A stretch of DNA of 64,000 nucleotides from Paulinella micropora (taxonomy: Eukaryota; Cercozoa; Imbricatea; Euglyphida; Paulinellidae), in contig WBZZ01004558.1 of assembly GCA_019918135.1 (NCBI GenBank), forward strand, positions 1 to 64,000, given 5' to 3'. Below, in pieces: positions 30,158 to 41,305 of the stretch. Position numbers and translations under genes: made by a program. How positions within the stretch are numbered: the stretch's first letter is position 1; the number at the start of each line of letters is the position of its first letter. The notes below the pieces were generated by a model that was not told the DNA's origin, made no database searches, and saw only the letters and a program-made list of their open reading frames with translations.

Positions 30158-33100
30158 GGTTATGAGCTAGCTAAGGTTTCCCTCAAGGTACCACAGCTAC
30201 CTAAGCCTACATCTGATCCGGTACAGGATGCGCAGGACTTCGACCATTGGCGATACTCTACTCTGCAGTTCTTGGTTGGTACCGAACCGCACTGCTCATG
30301 ATGGCCCGTGACAACTTGGCGCCCGTAACAAGAGCTGAGATGAAGCTGATCATCACTCCACCACTGGCCCCGCCGGCTGCGGCGACGTCATCTTCGTCCA
30401 GCTCGTCGAGCTCGACGACCCTCTCGAGTTCGCCCAGTGGTGCAACGCCTACTCTGAACCAGTTTGCGGCGCAACGAGTAGCAGTGGCTGCCTTGGGTGT
30501 GAACCCAACTTGGGAAGAATTGACGAACTGCCTACCGGCAGGATCGCGCTTGGAGTTAGCCATGCGGCTGACTGCAATACTTACGGAAGCTGTGCAGCTC
30601 AACAAGGATGCTTTGATGACGCTGCGACGAGCTGGAAGGGACCCATGGTTAATGTGGAATGCCCTGTGTAACAGGTATGCACACATCGGTGCAATATCTG
30701 CTGCTAGTTTGATCCATCAGCATGAAAATGATCGGTTGAGAGGAAGCGATGTACCGCAGCGTTGGTTGGATACCTACTGCTACCGATACGTGCTGCTGGA
30801 GGAGCGCAAGCAGGAGTTCTCATATGCCTACAAATGCATCAACCTGATCGAGAAGATACAGGCAGCAAAGCACCTACCGTTCACCGACTTCGGGCAAACA
30901 TGCTACTTTAGCAAAGTAGATGCCGACAAGCCCGACTTCGACGCGTTGGTGGCGATGGCTAGAGAACAGATGCAAGCGTTTGCGATGCTCTATGGCGACA
31001 GGCGCATCCAGAAGGATGATACCAATGTTTTCCTGGCACAGGAAAGTGGGAAGTTCAATGGTAAATGTTGGTCTTGTGGTGGTGTGCACCCTGTGTGAAG
31101 GTGCAGAAATAACTGTCAACGACCTGAATGCCGAACAAAGCCGTCGCATTCGGGTGCCGAATGCTTGGTGCGGGGGCCGAGCAGGTCAGCTAACAACAAC
31201 AGGTCCACAACTTCGCAACGTGGAAGAGAAAGAAATGTTTTCCCTTCCAGTGGTAACAGCGGCGGTCGGGCCTAGCGTGGAAATAATCAGCGGCGCGGCG
31301 CCCAGGGACGCAACGATGGGTACGTGCCACGTGCTGCTCTTGCTGAGCTCGACGAGACTGTCCTAGGGGCAGACTACGACAACAACTTAGGTGAGAACGA
31401 GCCTGACTTCGAAGATGCTTGGGCAGGATTAGCGTTTGCATCGTCTGGTTGCAGCTCTACCCAAACGGAACAGAACGAAGGTCCGAAGCCGAGACCTGCG
31501 TCGGGACTGTACGGATGGTCCAAAACTCAGGCCTATGATGATGAGACTGATGAGACCGATGAGGAGTACTTCGGGGACCGTTATGGTTATCATCGCAATG
31601 AGCTACCGGACGACGCTGATGATGAGCTCAACGAAAGCGATATCGACCACGGCGCCGGTGGCGACAGAGTGGACATCGACAACGACGTCAAGACTTTGGA
31701 CGGTGAAGGCCCCTTGGCTGGAATGTACCGTCATGTTTACATGGACGAATCGAAGGTCATGCCGTATTATGATGGCATTGCCTCGGACTTAAGCTATGCC
31801 TTCGACCCATCCATCAAACTGTGCGTGTCGATGGACTACTTCGATGGACCCGTAGTGGACATGCCAGGTGTGGCGTAAGACAGTCTGGACGCGTCTCGCA
31901 GGCCCTGCAAGAGTCGAGTTACACTCCGAGGTGCTAGACTTACAGTCGAGCTGGACATGGAACTAGAACCCGGACAAGATGAGCAGCAGGAGCCGGTTGT
32001 GGGAGACGTCCTACACATGCCGCTTTGCCATTGCATCCTGATAAATGGAGCATGTGCATTTGCGGTATGTCCACTACGAATTCAGAACCTTCAAAGTGTC
32101 TTCTACTTGTCTGGAGAGCTATCCGAGCACTCAGACGGCGCTGGGGACGACAACGGTGATGGTCAAAGCTTTGGCGACGATACCGATACCGAAGGAGACG
32201 ATCGCATATCGCAAGACAGCGATGACGAGCCGCCGCTCCGAACTGCCAACTCTGGAAGAGGGACCGGCCCTACTGGTCGACAGATGAGCGATGAAGCGGT
32301 AATATGCATGGCCTTTGAACCTGTTGCAATGGGTGAGATCGACTCGTTGCTACGGGAGCCTGATGAACCAGAGGCGATGCAAGATGAGAACCCTTCGCTG
32401 GCAGCGGCAGGATTACCTCCAGTTGAGAAAAAGATGGGCAGACTTGATCTACCTGATGCGTCCGCGGAGGTGGTCGGGGTGGTAAAACCACATGTCGATT
32501 TTCTTCTGAAGACTTATTGCCGACCTGAGGAAATCCCGTTGGAGTCCTTGACACCTGAACAGAAGCTTGATGAGAATGATTTTCAGTTCAAGCTAAACCT
32601 TTGGTGCTTCTTGCCCAAGTTGCAGAGAAAGGTATCGTTTCCTCAAGGATTCCCTGTACCACCTAAACACTGGCCGGCTGAGTGGCGACTTGGTGCACCA
32701 CGAACATACCTGATGCCTCGGGAGGAGGCGTGGTATCCAAACAGCAAGCTTCGCGACAATGTTCCCAATCTTCTCTGGCTCGACAGATGGATGAAGGAGG
32801 AAAGAGAGGTGGCCAGCGGGAATAAGCAGGCACTGGCGCCGCCACCACCGGATTCTGGATATGATGATCGCACTATGTCGAGACTTGGGATTGCATTCCC
32901 ACGGGACCTGTTGGGGGACATCAGACTTGCTGGATCATTATCGCATCCAATGTTACCTGGGGGAGCTACGTTCTGGGCCATGGACGTCCACTTCTTCTTT
33001 AGACATGCATCTGTCACAGAGATGGAGTATTGGTCGTTGAGGCTGGGGTTCCACATAATACCTGAAGGATGGCAGGGGACAATTTTCATGTGCGAGTTCT

Positions 33101-34053
33101 GTTCGAGATACCACACATCGCCGATCCATGCAGCACTTGGCCCACACGCAAATCCTAGCCCGCCCAGACATTGCGAGGCTTGCAACGCGATCGAGACTGT
33201 AACAAACAGACACAGAAGATGTCAGGGGTGTTTTTGGGTCTCCTACTGTAATGCTCAATGCCAACACCGTGACAAAGGCCCACACGAACTGTTCTGCGAC
33301 TATGCTCAGGCGGATGGGCTGGACTTGCCTTCAACTCAACTACTAGCATGTGGTATCGGTACAGTTCACATTGAGTTTGCTTGGCATGCCCTTCAACGGA
33401 TGATACGTTATCAGATCCGTGAGCGTGGGCCGGCGGGCGCAACAGTTGTGGAAATGCCACCGAGGTATCAAGAACGCGAGCTACAATCTGTGTACAGGCG
33501 ATTGGCTGGGTTTCGTACCTACGAACTTCGAAGTCTGCGCCATACGATACAACAGGCTCCGCCGGAGACTGACGAACGTGTTGCCTACAAACCATCTACG
33601 GTTGCGACTTCGTTCTCTGCGACGCTCGTGGACTGTGCCTTACTAAAGGCAGTTCAGGAAGCTGTTAAGCTTACGAAAGGAATGCAAGTAACGCAATCGG
33701 AAGCTCGACCCAGTGATCAAAGTGAGCCCGGCGGCAAACAAAGTAAGCCCGTCACTGACAGCACCAACAAGAAGAACGTCAACAAAAAGTTATCGCTTGA
33801 TCAGTCGTCAGATCAATCTGATTCTGACGAAGTGCTTCGCTTGGAACTTAAACGCGCTCGCAAGCGACAGAAAAAAAAACTGAAAAAGGCAAAATTGAGA
33901 AGCATTCTTTTGTCGAGTTGGGACAGCAGCGACAGTCAGAATGAATCTTATCTTCTGCACTTGAGTGGTCATCGATCACGTGGCGGAGGCCCAAGTTCTC
34001 GCAATGATTTCTTGGAGTATGCTCTAGCGTGTAGAGCTATGGCGAATAGTTAG
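30137..34053 (+). pseudogene. gag: Copia-2 giant gag with zinc knuckle and MYND finger
   Basis: About 1300 codons. The ATG at 30137 gives MNPAGEIGYELAKVSLKVPQ, then one shift near 30290. After that a single frame runs from 30247 to 34053, broken only by TGA 31096-31098, TAG 31273-31275 and TAA 31876-31878. Segments are a capsid-like region (PWLMWNALCNRYAHIGAISA), a zinc knuckle around the first stop (CWSCGG...HPV, then RCRNNC), an acidic region, a large domain of unknown function and a MYND finger at about 33170-33300 (CEAC, CQGC, YCNAQCQ, HELFC). The segment just before MYND resembles the same place in Copia-1 (YWSLRLGFHIIPEGW against WKWYYNLRISPDEW). The tail is basic. Confidence 0.8.
30158..30167 (+). 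promoter_or_regulatory. Primer-binding site of Copia-2
   Basis: GGTTATGAGC, directly after the LTR, matching the initiator tRNA-Met anticodon loop as in Copia-1 and Copia-3. Confidence 0.65.
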
Positions 34054-34683
34054 GACACAAATGTTATCGTCGATTGCTACTGCAGCGCAGAAAGCTATGC
34101 TCCTGCTCAGTATCGCTGTCCTACTACGTGACTAGAAAACATCAATTTTCTATAGTTGTTATTAATCTTGAATTTTTAAAGAAAATTTTATGTAATTATA
34201 AGGGGATGTTTTTTTTCTCTAAAAAATTAACTTTGGCTTTTAAATAAATATTGATCATTAACGATGTACATGCAAACTTAGTGAAGCTATTCAACATGTT
34301 ATATAGTATCAAGACATTTTCTTTTAGGGGTAGTTAGGATCAACTTAGCGCGGCAGGGGCGGGGCGGGGGGGGGGGGGGGTGTTCGAGCTTGCTATACTA
34401 AGGAAATCGTAGAAGTAGTAGTAGAAGATCTAGAAGCAGTAGAAGCAGTATTAGTTATATTTGTATCACTACGCCTTGCTTTACGGAGGTGAGATAGACT
34501 TGGCGCGGCCGGGACGTAGAAAAGGGGGTGGGGGGGATGTTGGATACTGTCCGGTACTAAGTCAAAACGAAGTTTATGTTCAATAAACACTATTAATTAA
34601 TATGTTTTCAAGCTTAGTACTGCTGTATTTCACTTAGAAACATCACCGGCAAAACTTTAAAAAATCGATGAAATGACTATAAG
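34054..34683. other. Non-coding stretch between gag and pol of Copia-2
   Basis: About 630 bases without a gene: AT-rich at first, then two G-rich blocks (34340-34382 and 34495-34540) that share a CTTRGCGCGGC start and a run of G followed by TGTT, and an AATAAA at about 34580. It is unusual between gag and pol and may be a small inserted element or a solo LTR. Confidence 0.5.
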
Positions 34684-37600
34684 TTGGGGAAAGGGGAACC
34701 CCCCCCCCCTTGGCCGAACAGCTTTTTTTTAGGTGATGGGCAAAGTGGCAATGATTTAATCAGTCTGTATGTACAGACCGACACAAAGAAAGAGACTATA
34801 CTCGATTCAGGTTGCAATCGTATTCTGGTGCACCCAACGATGAATCTTAGGAAGATCCGGCAAACAACGACAACGAAGATGGCAGGCATCACCAACGAGC
34901 CCCTACAGGTCAATCGTCAGGCTACTGCGTGCTTCGACTTTGTGTCTAGACAAGGGGGGTGTCTACCGTTCAATTTGACGACGCCCTGGTGTCAGATACG
35001 ACGCCATACAACATACTATCGCCGGGCATCATGGACTATGACTTTAGGCAAGCCGTGTTGTTCCAGAACAACCAAGCGCTCGTCCTGAAGCAGCCTGTCA
35101 CCATCAATGAGGACGACGTTGTGTGCCGTGGACGCATGATGTCTAATAAGCTGTATCGTATAGACGTCGTGGGAGAAGCACCGCTCGACGTCAACAAACG
35201 CTATGAACCGTCAGTGACGGGGAAAGCAAAAGGTAGTGTAACCTTTTCGGTCAACCCACGCCCAAAGAAAGCTCCGATAGCGGCAATGACGTTTCATAGG
35301 ATGGCGGCCCATGCGAACGTCGAAGCTATGGAGCAACTGGCAAAGCAAGAGGGCAGGACTATAGTGGGAAAAGATTGGCGCGTCAAGTTACCACAACAGC
35401 GTCACCCGTGCTTACAGGCAAAATCTACACGTCTGCCGTTCTATAGGGAAAGCAAGCACGTGGACGATGAGTTCAAGATAGGTGAGTCAATCAATGTTGA
35501 CTTTCGTGGTCCCTGGCCCGTCAAGTCTGTGCAGGAAAACTGGTACAAGCTGGTCGCAAAAGAAAAGTTTGGCTTTAGCATCAACGCCTACACACCAACA
35601 AGGGAGTCTACAAACTACGTAGCAAAACTGGTACGAGCAATCCATTTTTTGGAAACTCAAACTGGCAGAAAGCTAAAACAAATTAGGACCGACGGGGAGT
35701 TTACCTCCAACATACTCAAGGAGTATTGCGACAACAAGGGTATAATCTTGAAGCCTTCGCCACGGAACGAACCTACTAGCAATCCTATTGTTGAGCGTGA
35801 TCACAGGACAAGTGGTGGACGTGCAACTGCCCTTCGATTGGACGCGAGGTTATCTGCTGCGTTTTGGGAAGAAATGAATGAGGCTGAGTGGGCAGTAAGG
35901 ATGGTTACGCCTTTGCAGATTGGGCCCTACAAGGGTCAGTCACCTTATGAGATCACGCTGAAACGTTCGTTTCCTACAGGCTTCTTACAACCAATCGGCT
36001 GTCTTGCATTTGTACGTCTGGTCGACGCAAAGAAGGGGATGCCTATGGCAATACCTGCAACTCTGACAGGTTTCAACATCTACCGACGACTTTACCGTGT
36101 GTGGTTGAATAAGGCACGACGATTCACAGAAGTGAGGAATGTAAAGTTCGATCCCAACGTAAGGGGCTACGACGCCAACTTGGAGATGGTTCCCTGGTCT
36201 TTTGACAACCCACCCTTGGTACAACCAGCCCCGTTGTTGGAAAAAGTGGAACAAATTGGCCGTGAATCCCGGAATTTTACGAAGATGATTCTGTCTCAGG
36301 TGATGTGACCAACGACTTCACAACTGGCGGTGCGACCAAAAGGACAACGGAATACTACGTGTCTCAGCTCCCACAATTTTTGTCTGACGCAGGGTTTGTC
36401 GCACCACCAACCCTGACCTTCGACGAAGTGCCAACGACCACAACAGGTCTCAGAAGCTCGACTGATACGAAGTCTCGTGTTGCTGCTCGTAAAACAGCTG
36501 CTAGAAACAAGCCCCTAGCGCCGAGGGACATCAACAGCAACCCTACAGACCCTAGGAACATCGTTGCAGGGCCTCGGGTCAGAAAATCGCGTCCTGATCA
36601 TCATGTTTCTCATCACGTTACGCTTGCAACGGACCAGGCATTAGATGTGGGTGACGATGGAGAAGCTGCTCGGCAACAAGCACGGAGCAGTTCAACGAAC
36701 AACGATAATTCGTTTTGCTTTTTGACACAAGCGGTCACAATTCCAGAAAAAGAAAAACGTCTGCACCCTGCTATTGTTGCTCCGAGGAAAGATGAGGTTC
36801 AAGGACTCTACGACGCTGGGTGTCTGCGTTGGGCGTCGCGAGATGATGCAAAGAATGACAACGTGACTCCTATTCATACCGGCTTTGTGGATGCGGTGAA
36901 ACAGAACGAGTCGACAGGTGAACAGAAATACAAGTCACAGTTAGTTATATTTGGGAACAGGATGAGTCCCTATGAACATTTCAGTCCTTACGAAACATCT
37001 ACACCGGTCGCTCATCATTTTGCTCTGCTCATTCTTTGCGCCATCATGGTTGCACTGAATGCTCTCATAAAACAAATCGATTTTTTGCAGGCGTACATTC
37101 ATGCAGACATGCAGGATGTTGTGTACGCTGTACCACCTGACGATTTCAAGAAGTCTGACGATCCGTGGGCTCTGTGGCCTGTACTGAAGGCCCTGTACGG
37201 TTCACCTCAGGCGGGTCGTCGTTGGCATGACCATGTCGCTAAGTTTTTTCGATCAATAGGTTATCATCAATCAACGGTGGATCCTTGTGTCTTCTTTTTA
37301 CGTTGCGTTGATAGGGTATTCCCACCATTATGTATGTAAAGAAGGAGGATACTTTACCTTGGGTACTATTGCTAGAAACAGACGACATGTTGGCCTTTTG
37401 TTTCTTGGATTCACAGTTTCGACGCTTCATTCGTGAGCTTCATCGGGCAAGGTTTCGCTTCAAAGACATGAACGACGTACAGGTGTTTACAGGGTTGCCG
37501 TTCAAAAGGTTTCCAGACGGTTTGCTTATTCATCAACGGGAATATATTCGTGGTATGCTGCGCGATCGCAACTATGGTAGTGCGAACACAATACCAACAC

Positions 37601-38307
37601 CTGCAACTGTGCAGGAACCCGCTCCTGCTCTTTCGACTAGCCCTCTGCGCAAATGGACCCTGCCAAAGCTCATCGGTGAACTAATGTGGCCTGCGACCAT
37701 GACACAGCCACAAATCGCCTATGCTGTTAACATGATCTCTGTTCTTGGGCATCAGGCTCCTGATATTGCCTACGCGACGGTAGCCCGTGTGTGTCGACAC
37801 TTGCGGGAGGAACGCGGTTTATTTTTTCCTGCTAATGTAGAGTTAACGGCGCTTCAGCTTTCGTCTTTCTCCGACTCCGACTTCGGTAATTGTCGGTTCA
37901 CCAGACGTTCGCGTAATGGTGAAATCCACATCATGACAGGGCCCGTTCATTGGAATTTGCGGCGTCAGTCAACAGTTGCGCTATCAACTATGGACGCTGA
38001 GGTTATCTCGCTATCGCAAACTACGCGCTCGGCGGTGGCCATCCAGGGATTCTTACATGAGATTGGATTTCCTTTGGCTGGTCCATCCATTATTAATGCC
38101 GACCACCGGACCGGGGTTCGATCACGGCTTCGACCAATGGATTGGGTGGTCCGCGGTCACGCCACCTTGACATCAAGCACCATTACGTGGTGGAACAGGT
38201 CAGAGAAAAGAAGGTGTCCGCTCGCTACGTGGCATCCTGTGACAACTTAGCAGACGTTTTTACTAAGGCGCTGCCTACTCCCCAGTTTCGTAACCTCGTT
38301 AGTTAGT
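34684..38307 (+). pseudogene. pol: Copia-2 pol: protease, integrase, RT, RNase H
   Basis: Protease Asp in TILDSGCNRIL (about 34800). A slip at a G6 run near 34955 leads into the integrase frame, with Asp in INVDFRGPW, Asp in QIRTDGEF and Glu in NPIVERDHR, so DDE is kept. A shift near 36270 leads to RT: IDFLQAYIHADMQ and PQAGRRWHDH are present, but the catalytic YVDD is ETDD (37375-37386) after another shift near 37325. RNase H starts FSDSDFGN near 37870. Its C-terminal block HLDIKHHYVVEQVREKK ends NLADVFTKALP at about 38160-38307 after a final shift. Four shifts make it inactive as written. Confidence 0.85.
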
Positions 38308-38802
38308 TTACCGTCAAGTTGTCTGATTACTTGGAGGATGATGCGGAATCATTCCCAGTCAGCCCCGAAGAGGGACGAGCGCAGAAAAAGTGACGTCAGT
38401 AATGTCACGCTCCATCATTCCTTGGACATTATCACCTCAATATGGACCTCGTTGACCAATGATGATCCGTATACACAAACTCATCATGGACTCGTATTCC
38501 ATCTCTATCTGGAGGAGATGATGAAGTCACGTAGGATTGTTACGACGTTTATCGCCATTCTACGGGTGCTCTATGTGACATTGACACTTTGCACACCCGA
38601 TTGAGGGGGGGGAATTCATTTCATTTTTTTTAGTCAAGGCTCCTTATTTATGCTTTCGGCATTGGACTTGATAGATTCGCTGCGTTGCAGCCATACATGC
38701 ATAGTAGTATTACATTTTTCTTTTTTTTGTGGTGAACAATGCGTCGTTTTATATAATGATTTTTCACATGAAATTGTCTGTGACACATGATTCAGGGGGG
38801 GG
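38308..38802. other. Copia-2 3' untranslated region with two purine tracts
   Basis: Holds an 88-residue open frame (38338-38604) with no recognisable domain, then GAGGGGGGGG near 38604 and CAGGGGGGGG before the LTR. The second is the expected polypurine tract; the first may be an older or central one. Confidence 0.5.
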
Positions 38803-39241
38803 TATTGAACTTTAATGAACACATTATAACTCAATGCTTTTTCCGGTTTGAATCACATCTCATTGGACAATTTCCCGTGATACAATTCACCGTTACTAAT
38901 TACACCATACGGATACTTTTCCATATTTGTTATTCATTTGCCGTTATATTAACCTTATTTCGGCAGTCATCTATGAGTTCTCTTATTAGTTCATTACCTT
39001 CACAAAAGGTACATAATTCAAGATGACTGTACTCGAATTCAAGATGACTGTATTCTACAGTGTCCTACTTTCTTTGGACAACTTTCATTTCAAGACTTCC
39101 GGTTTGGTAATTCATTCTCAGTAAATCTGTTTTGATAAAGTTACAAAGTGGCTCTAGTCACTTTAGGCTTTTATTAATAACGTTATAGATTTACGTAGGC
39201 ACTCGTCAATAATCTGCATTATTAATCCAGCGGGAGGAATT
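38803..39241 (+). repeat. Copia-2 right LTR
   Basis: 439 bases matching the left LTR with about eight differences by eye. Confidence 0.92.
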
Positions 39242-39244
39242 TAA

Positions 39245-40034
39245 TATAGCATTAAGAAGATGAGAGCTCTGGCAAATGCATTAGGCATAAAGCTAGTGGG
39301 AGATGAGAAGAAGGTAGAGTTTTGCGAATCCTGCATGATAGGTAAGGCGAAGCAGTTGCCTAGGTTTAAGGTTAATAAGATAGAGAGAGCTAGTAAACCA
39401 GGAGTAGTATTGCACATAGATACCGGAACGTGGTCGGCACGGTCAATACACGGTAAGAGACACAAATCTTCGGGTTACTGACGATTACTCGTTGTTTATT
39501 AAGGATTATTATCTTGCGTATAAGAACGAACTTATTGTCTGCATTGAGCAGGCGGTAGCATTTTATGAGAGACAGACAGGAAACAAAGTACAAAAAATAA
39601 TATGTGATCAAGAGTTTGATGTCCCAGAAGAAGTGACTGAGAGGTGGAAGCCTAGTCAGTTTATTTGGAAAGCCTTGGCGACGGGGGACAAGGACTGCAA
39701 CCCTATTGCTGAAAAAGCAAATGACATTACGGCTGGGGCCGCAAGAGCCATGCGTTACCATGCCCACCTGCATATTTTTTTCTGGGCAGAAATGGAGCAT
39801 GCAGCAACCACTTTACATAACATATTGCCTGCCACCCACGGGCCTAAGAAAGGGATGTCAGTTTTTGAGAATATCAGACCAATAGGATGCACGGGGGTAA
39901 TGTACACAGGCAAAGGTAGAAAGGGACAGTTTAGAGGAAAGAAAGTCATGCTAGTAGGGTATGATTTATTTAGAGAGTTGTATAGAGTGTGGGACGGTAG
40001 GAAAGTGATAACAGGAGTTAGAAACGTGGTTTAA
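39245..40034 (+). pseudogene. Copia-3 integrase region, one frameshift
   Basis: Resumes the GAG-pre-integrase domain (CGHYSIKKMRAL when joined across Copia-2) with the zinc cysteines in FCESCMIGKAKQ. The first catalytic Asp is in VVLHIDTGTW. A shift near 39475 leads to TDDYSLFIKDYYLAYKNE. The second Asp is in IICDQEFD and the Glu in NPIAEKANDI, so DDE is present. It ends in the C-terminal GYDLFRELYRVWDGRK block at 40034. Confidence 0.8.
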
Positions 40035-41305
40035 CCCGTACGTGATAGGGAAGGAAGCACATCCAGAAAGAACAGTCAAGTGGGATGAGGATGTAGCTGA
40101 GGGAGAGAGTGAGAATAAGGATGTCGATGTTGAACAAACACACTCCACACCCACCACCACCACAGTCACCACCACCCACACACAAGAGGATACGACACAG
40201 ACTCACGACGATGACGACACATATGACCATGTCGATGATGTTAGTCAGTCAGTTTGTCAACAAGGACAGGGGGAGTATGGAGGGGACACAGGGGGAGTCA
40301 GCATAGATCACAGACACACACAAACACAAGATAGCTTTTCAACACAGGACATCGACACCACACCGACAGCTGCACTCCAACCCACCGACACAACCCCACA
40401 GACAACCAACACAGGACTAGGACATGCACACGTACTCACAGATGCATCTGACCCTCAAGCACAACATGAGAGAAGAGCATATGAAGAGAGTGAGCAGCCT
40501 AGTAAAGGAAGAACATGGGAGCAAAGTGACAAGATCACAGAAGCAAACATAGTTCAAAAAGGAAAACGAATAAGACGACAGGCACAACAACAACCACCAC
40601 AAGCACAACAACCACCATCACGACCGCATAGTGAACTAAAACGAAACTAGGAACTAGAGGGAGTGAGAGTGAGAGTTCTTGCAAGAGAGTGGGGAGACGA
40701 GTGGGCCGAGAAGACATACGCAGAGAGCTGGGAGAGTAAAGTGCGCACAGGCATAGTGAAGCAGAAGTGTGCCCCCAAGGAGAGGTTAAAAGTTAGAAAA
40801 CAACCTAAGGCATCTCACTTTGTTCAAGTTGAGGACAGACTAGAAAAGATGCTAGATTCTGTAAGTGAGGGAGAGTCCGTATTGCCTGCTGGAGAGTTGG
40901 AGAGTGCTATGTTATGTTATGACAGATGCATGAATGAACCGAATGAGCTTTTGCTTTATTTTAACATTCGTGTGCCTAAGGAGATAGCAGAGCGGATTGA
41001 CAGCGAAAGAGTTGTTAGAGGGCATGAAGAAGGAGATTCAGTCTCTTAAGGACTGTAAGACATACACATGGGTTAACTATAGCGAAGCCAAAAAGGCTGG
41101 CGTTAGCAAGATAGTTCGGCTCACACGGGTTCACAAAGTAAAGATAGACGAGAACGGAAGGAAGTTTGTTAAGTCTAGATTAGCTTTAAGAGGAGACATG
41201 TTAGAGCCAGGAGTTAGTTTCAACCCTGACCAGTTGTTTGTTCCTTGTGCCTCACACCGCTCACTGCTCATGCTTGCCAAACTGCCTGGCATGGTAATAC
41301 ACGCG
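40035..41305 (+). pseudogene. Copia-3 linker and N-terminal RT, truncated
   Basis: A Thr/Pro/Gln/His-rich linker (40042-40650) and a basic segment lead into the RT N-terminus: LEGMKKEIQSLKDCKTYTWV, then KSRLALRGDM and SHRSLLMLAKLPG followed by the residues where other copia RTs read GW-IHQ. Similarity ends at about 41305 and composition changes at once to very GC-rich. Confidence 0.75.

Larger units (their letters stand above)
29719..39241 (+). mobile_element. Copia-2, 9.5-kb Ty1/copia retrotransposon nested in Copia-3
   Basis: Two 439-base LTRs, about 98% identical by eye, flank an unusually long interior. The gag region alone is about 3.9 kb, where a typical copia element is about 5 kb in total. 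Domain order is gag, zinc knuckle, MYND, protease, integrase, RT, RNase H. TATAG is found on both sides, but three extra bases (TAA, 39242-39244) lie between the right LTR and its TATAG. Two purine tracts (about 38604-38612 and 38792-38802) precede the right LTR. Confidence 0.9.
26382..41305 (+). mobile_element. Copia-3, truncated and split by Copia-2
   Basis: A third Ty1/copia element. Its left LTR must end near 26380, because GGTTATGAGCC (26382-26392) is the same initiator-tRNA-Met primer-binding site seen in the other two elements. The LTR start cannot be fixed because the right LTR is missing. Gag, zinc knuckle and protease lie in 26409-29718. Copia-2 occupies 29719-39241. Integrase and the start of RT follow at 39245-41305. 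RT similarity ends at about 41305, where very GC-rich DNA begins, so the 3' half was lost by deletion or rearrangement. Confidence 0.8.

Noticed and set aside
38338..38604. An extra gene (env-like or accessory) in Copia-2 after pol
   Set aside because: 88 residues, no signal peptide or conserved motif, inside the 3' untranslated region; likely chance.
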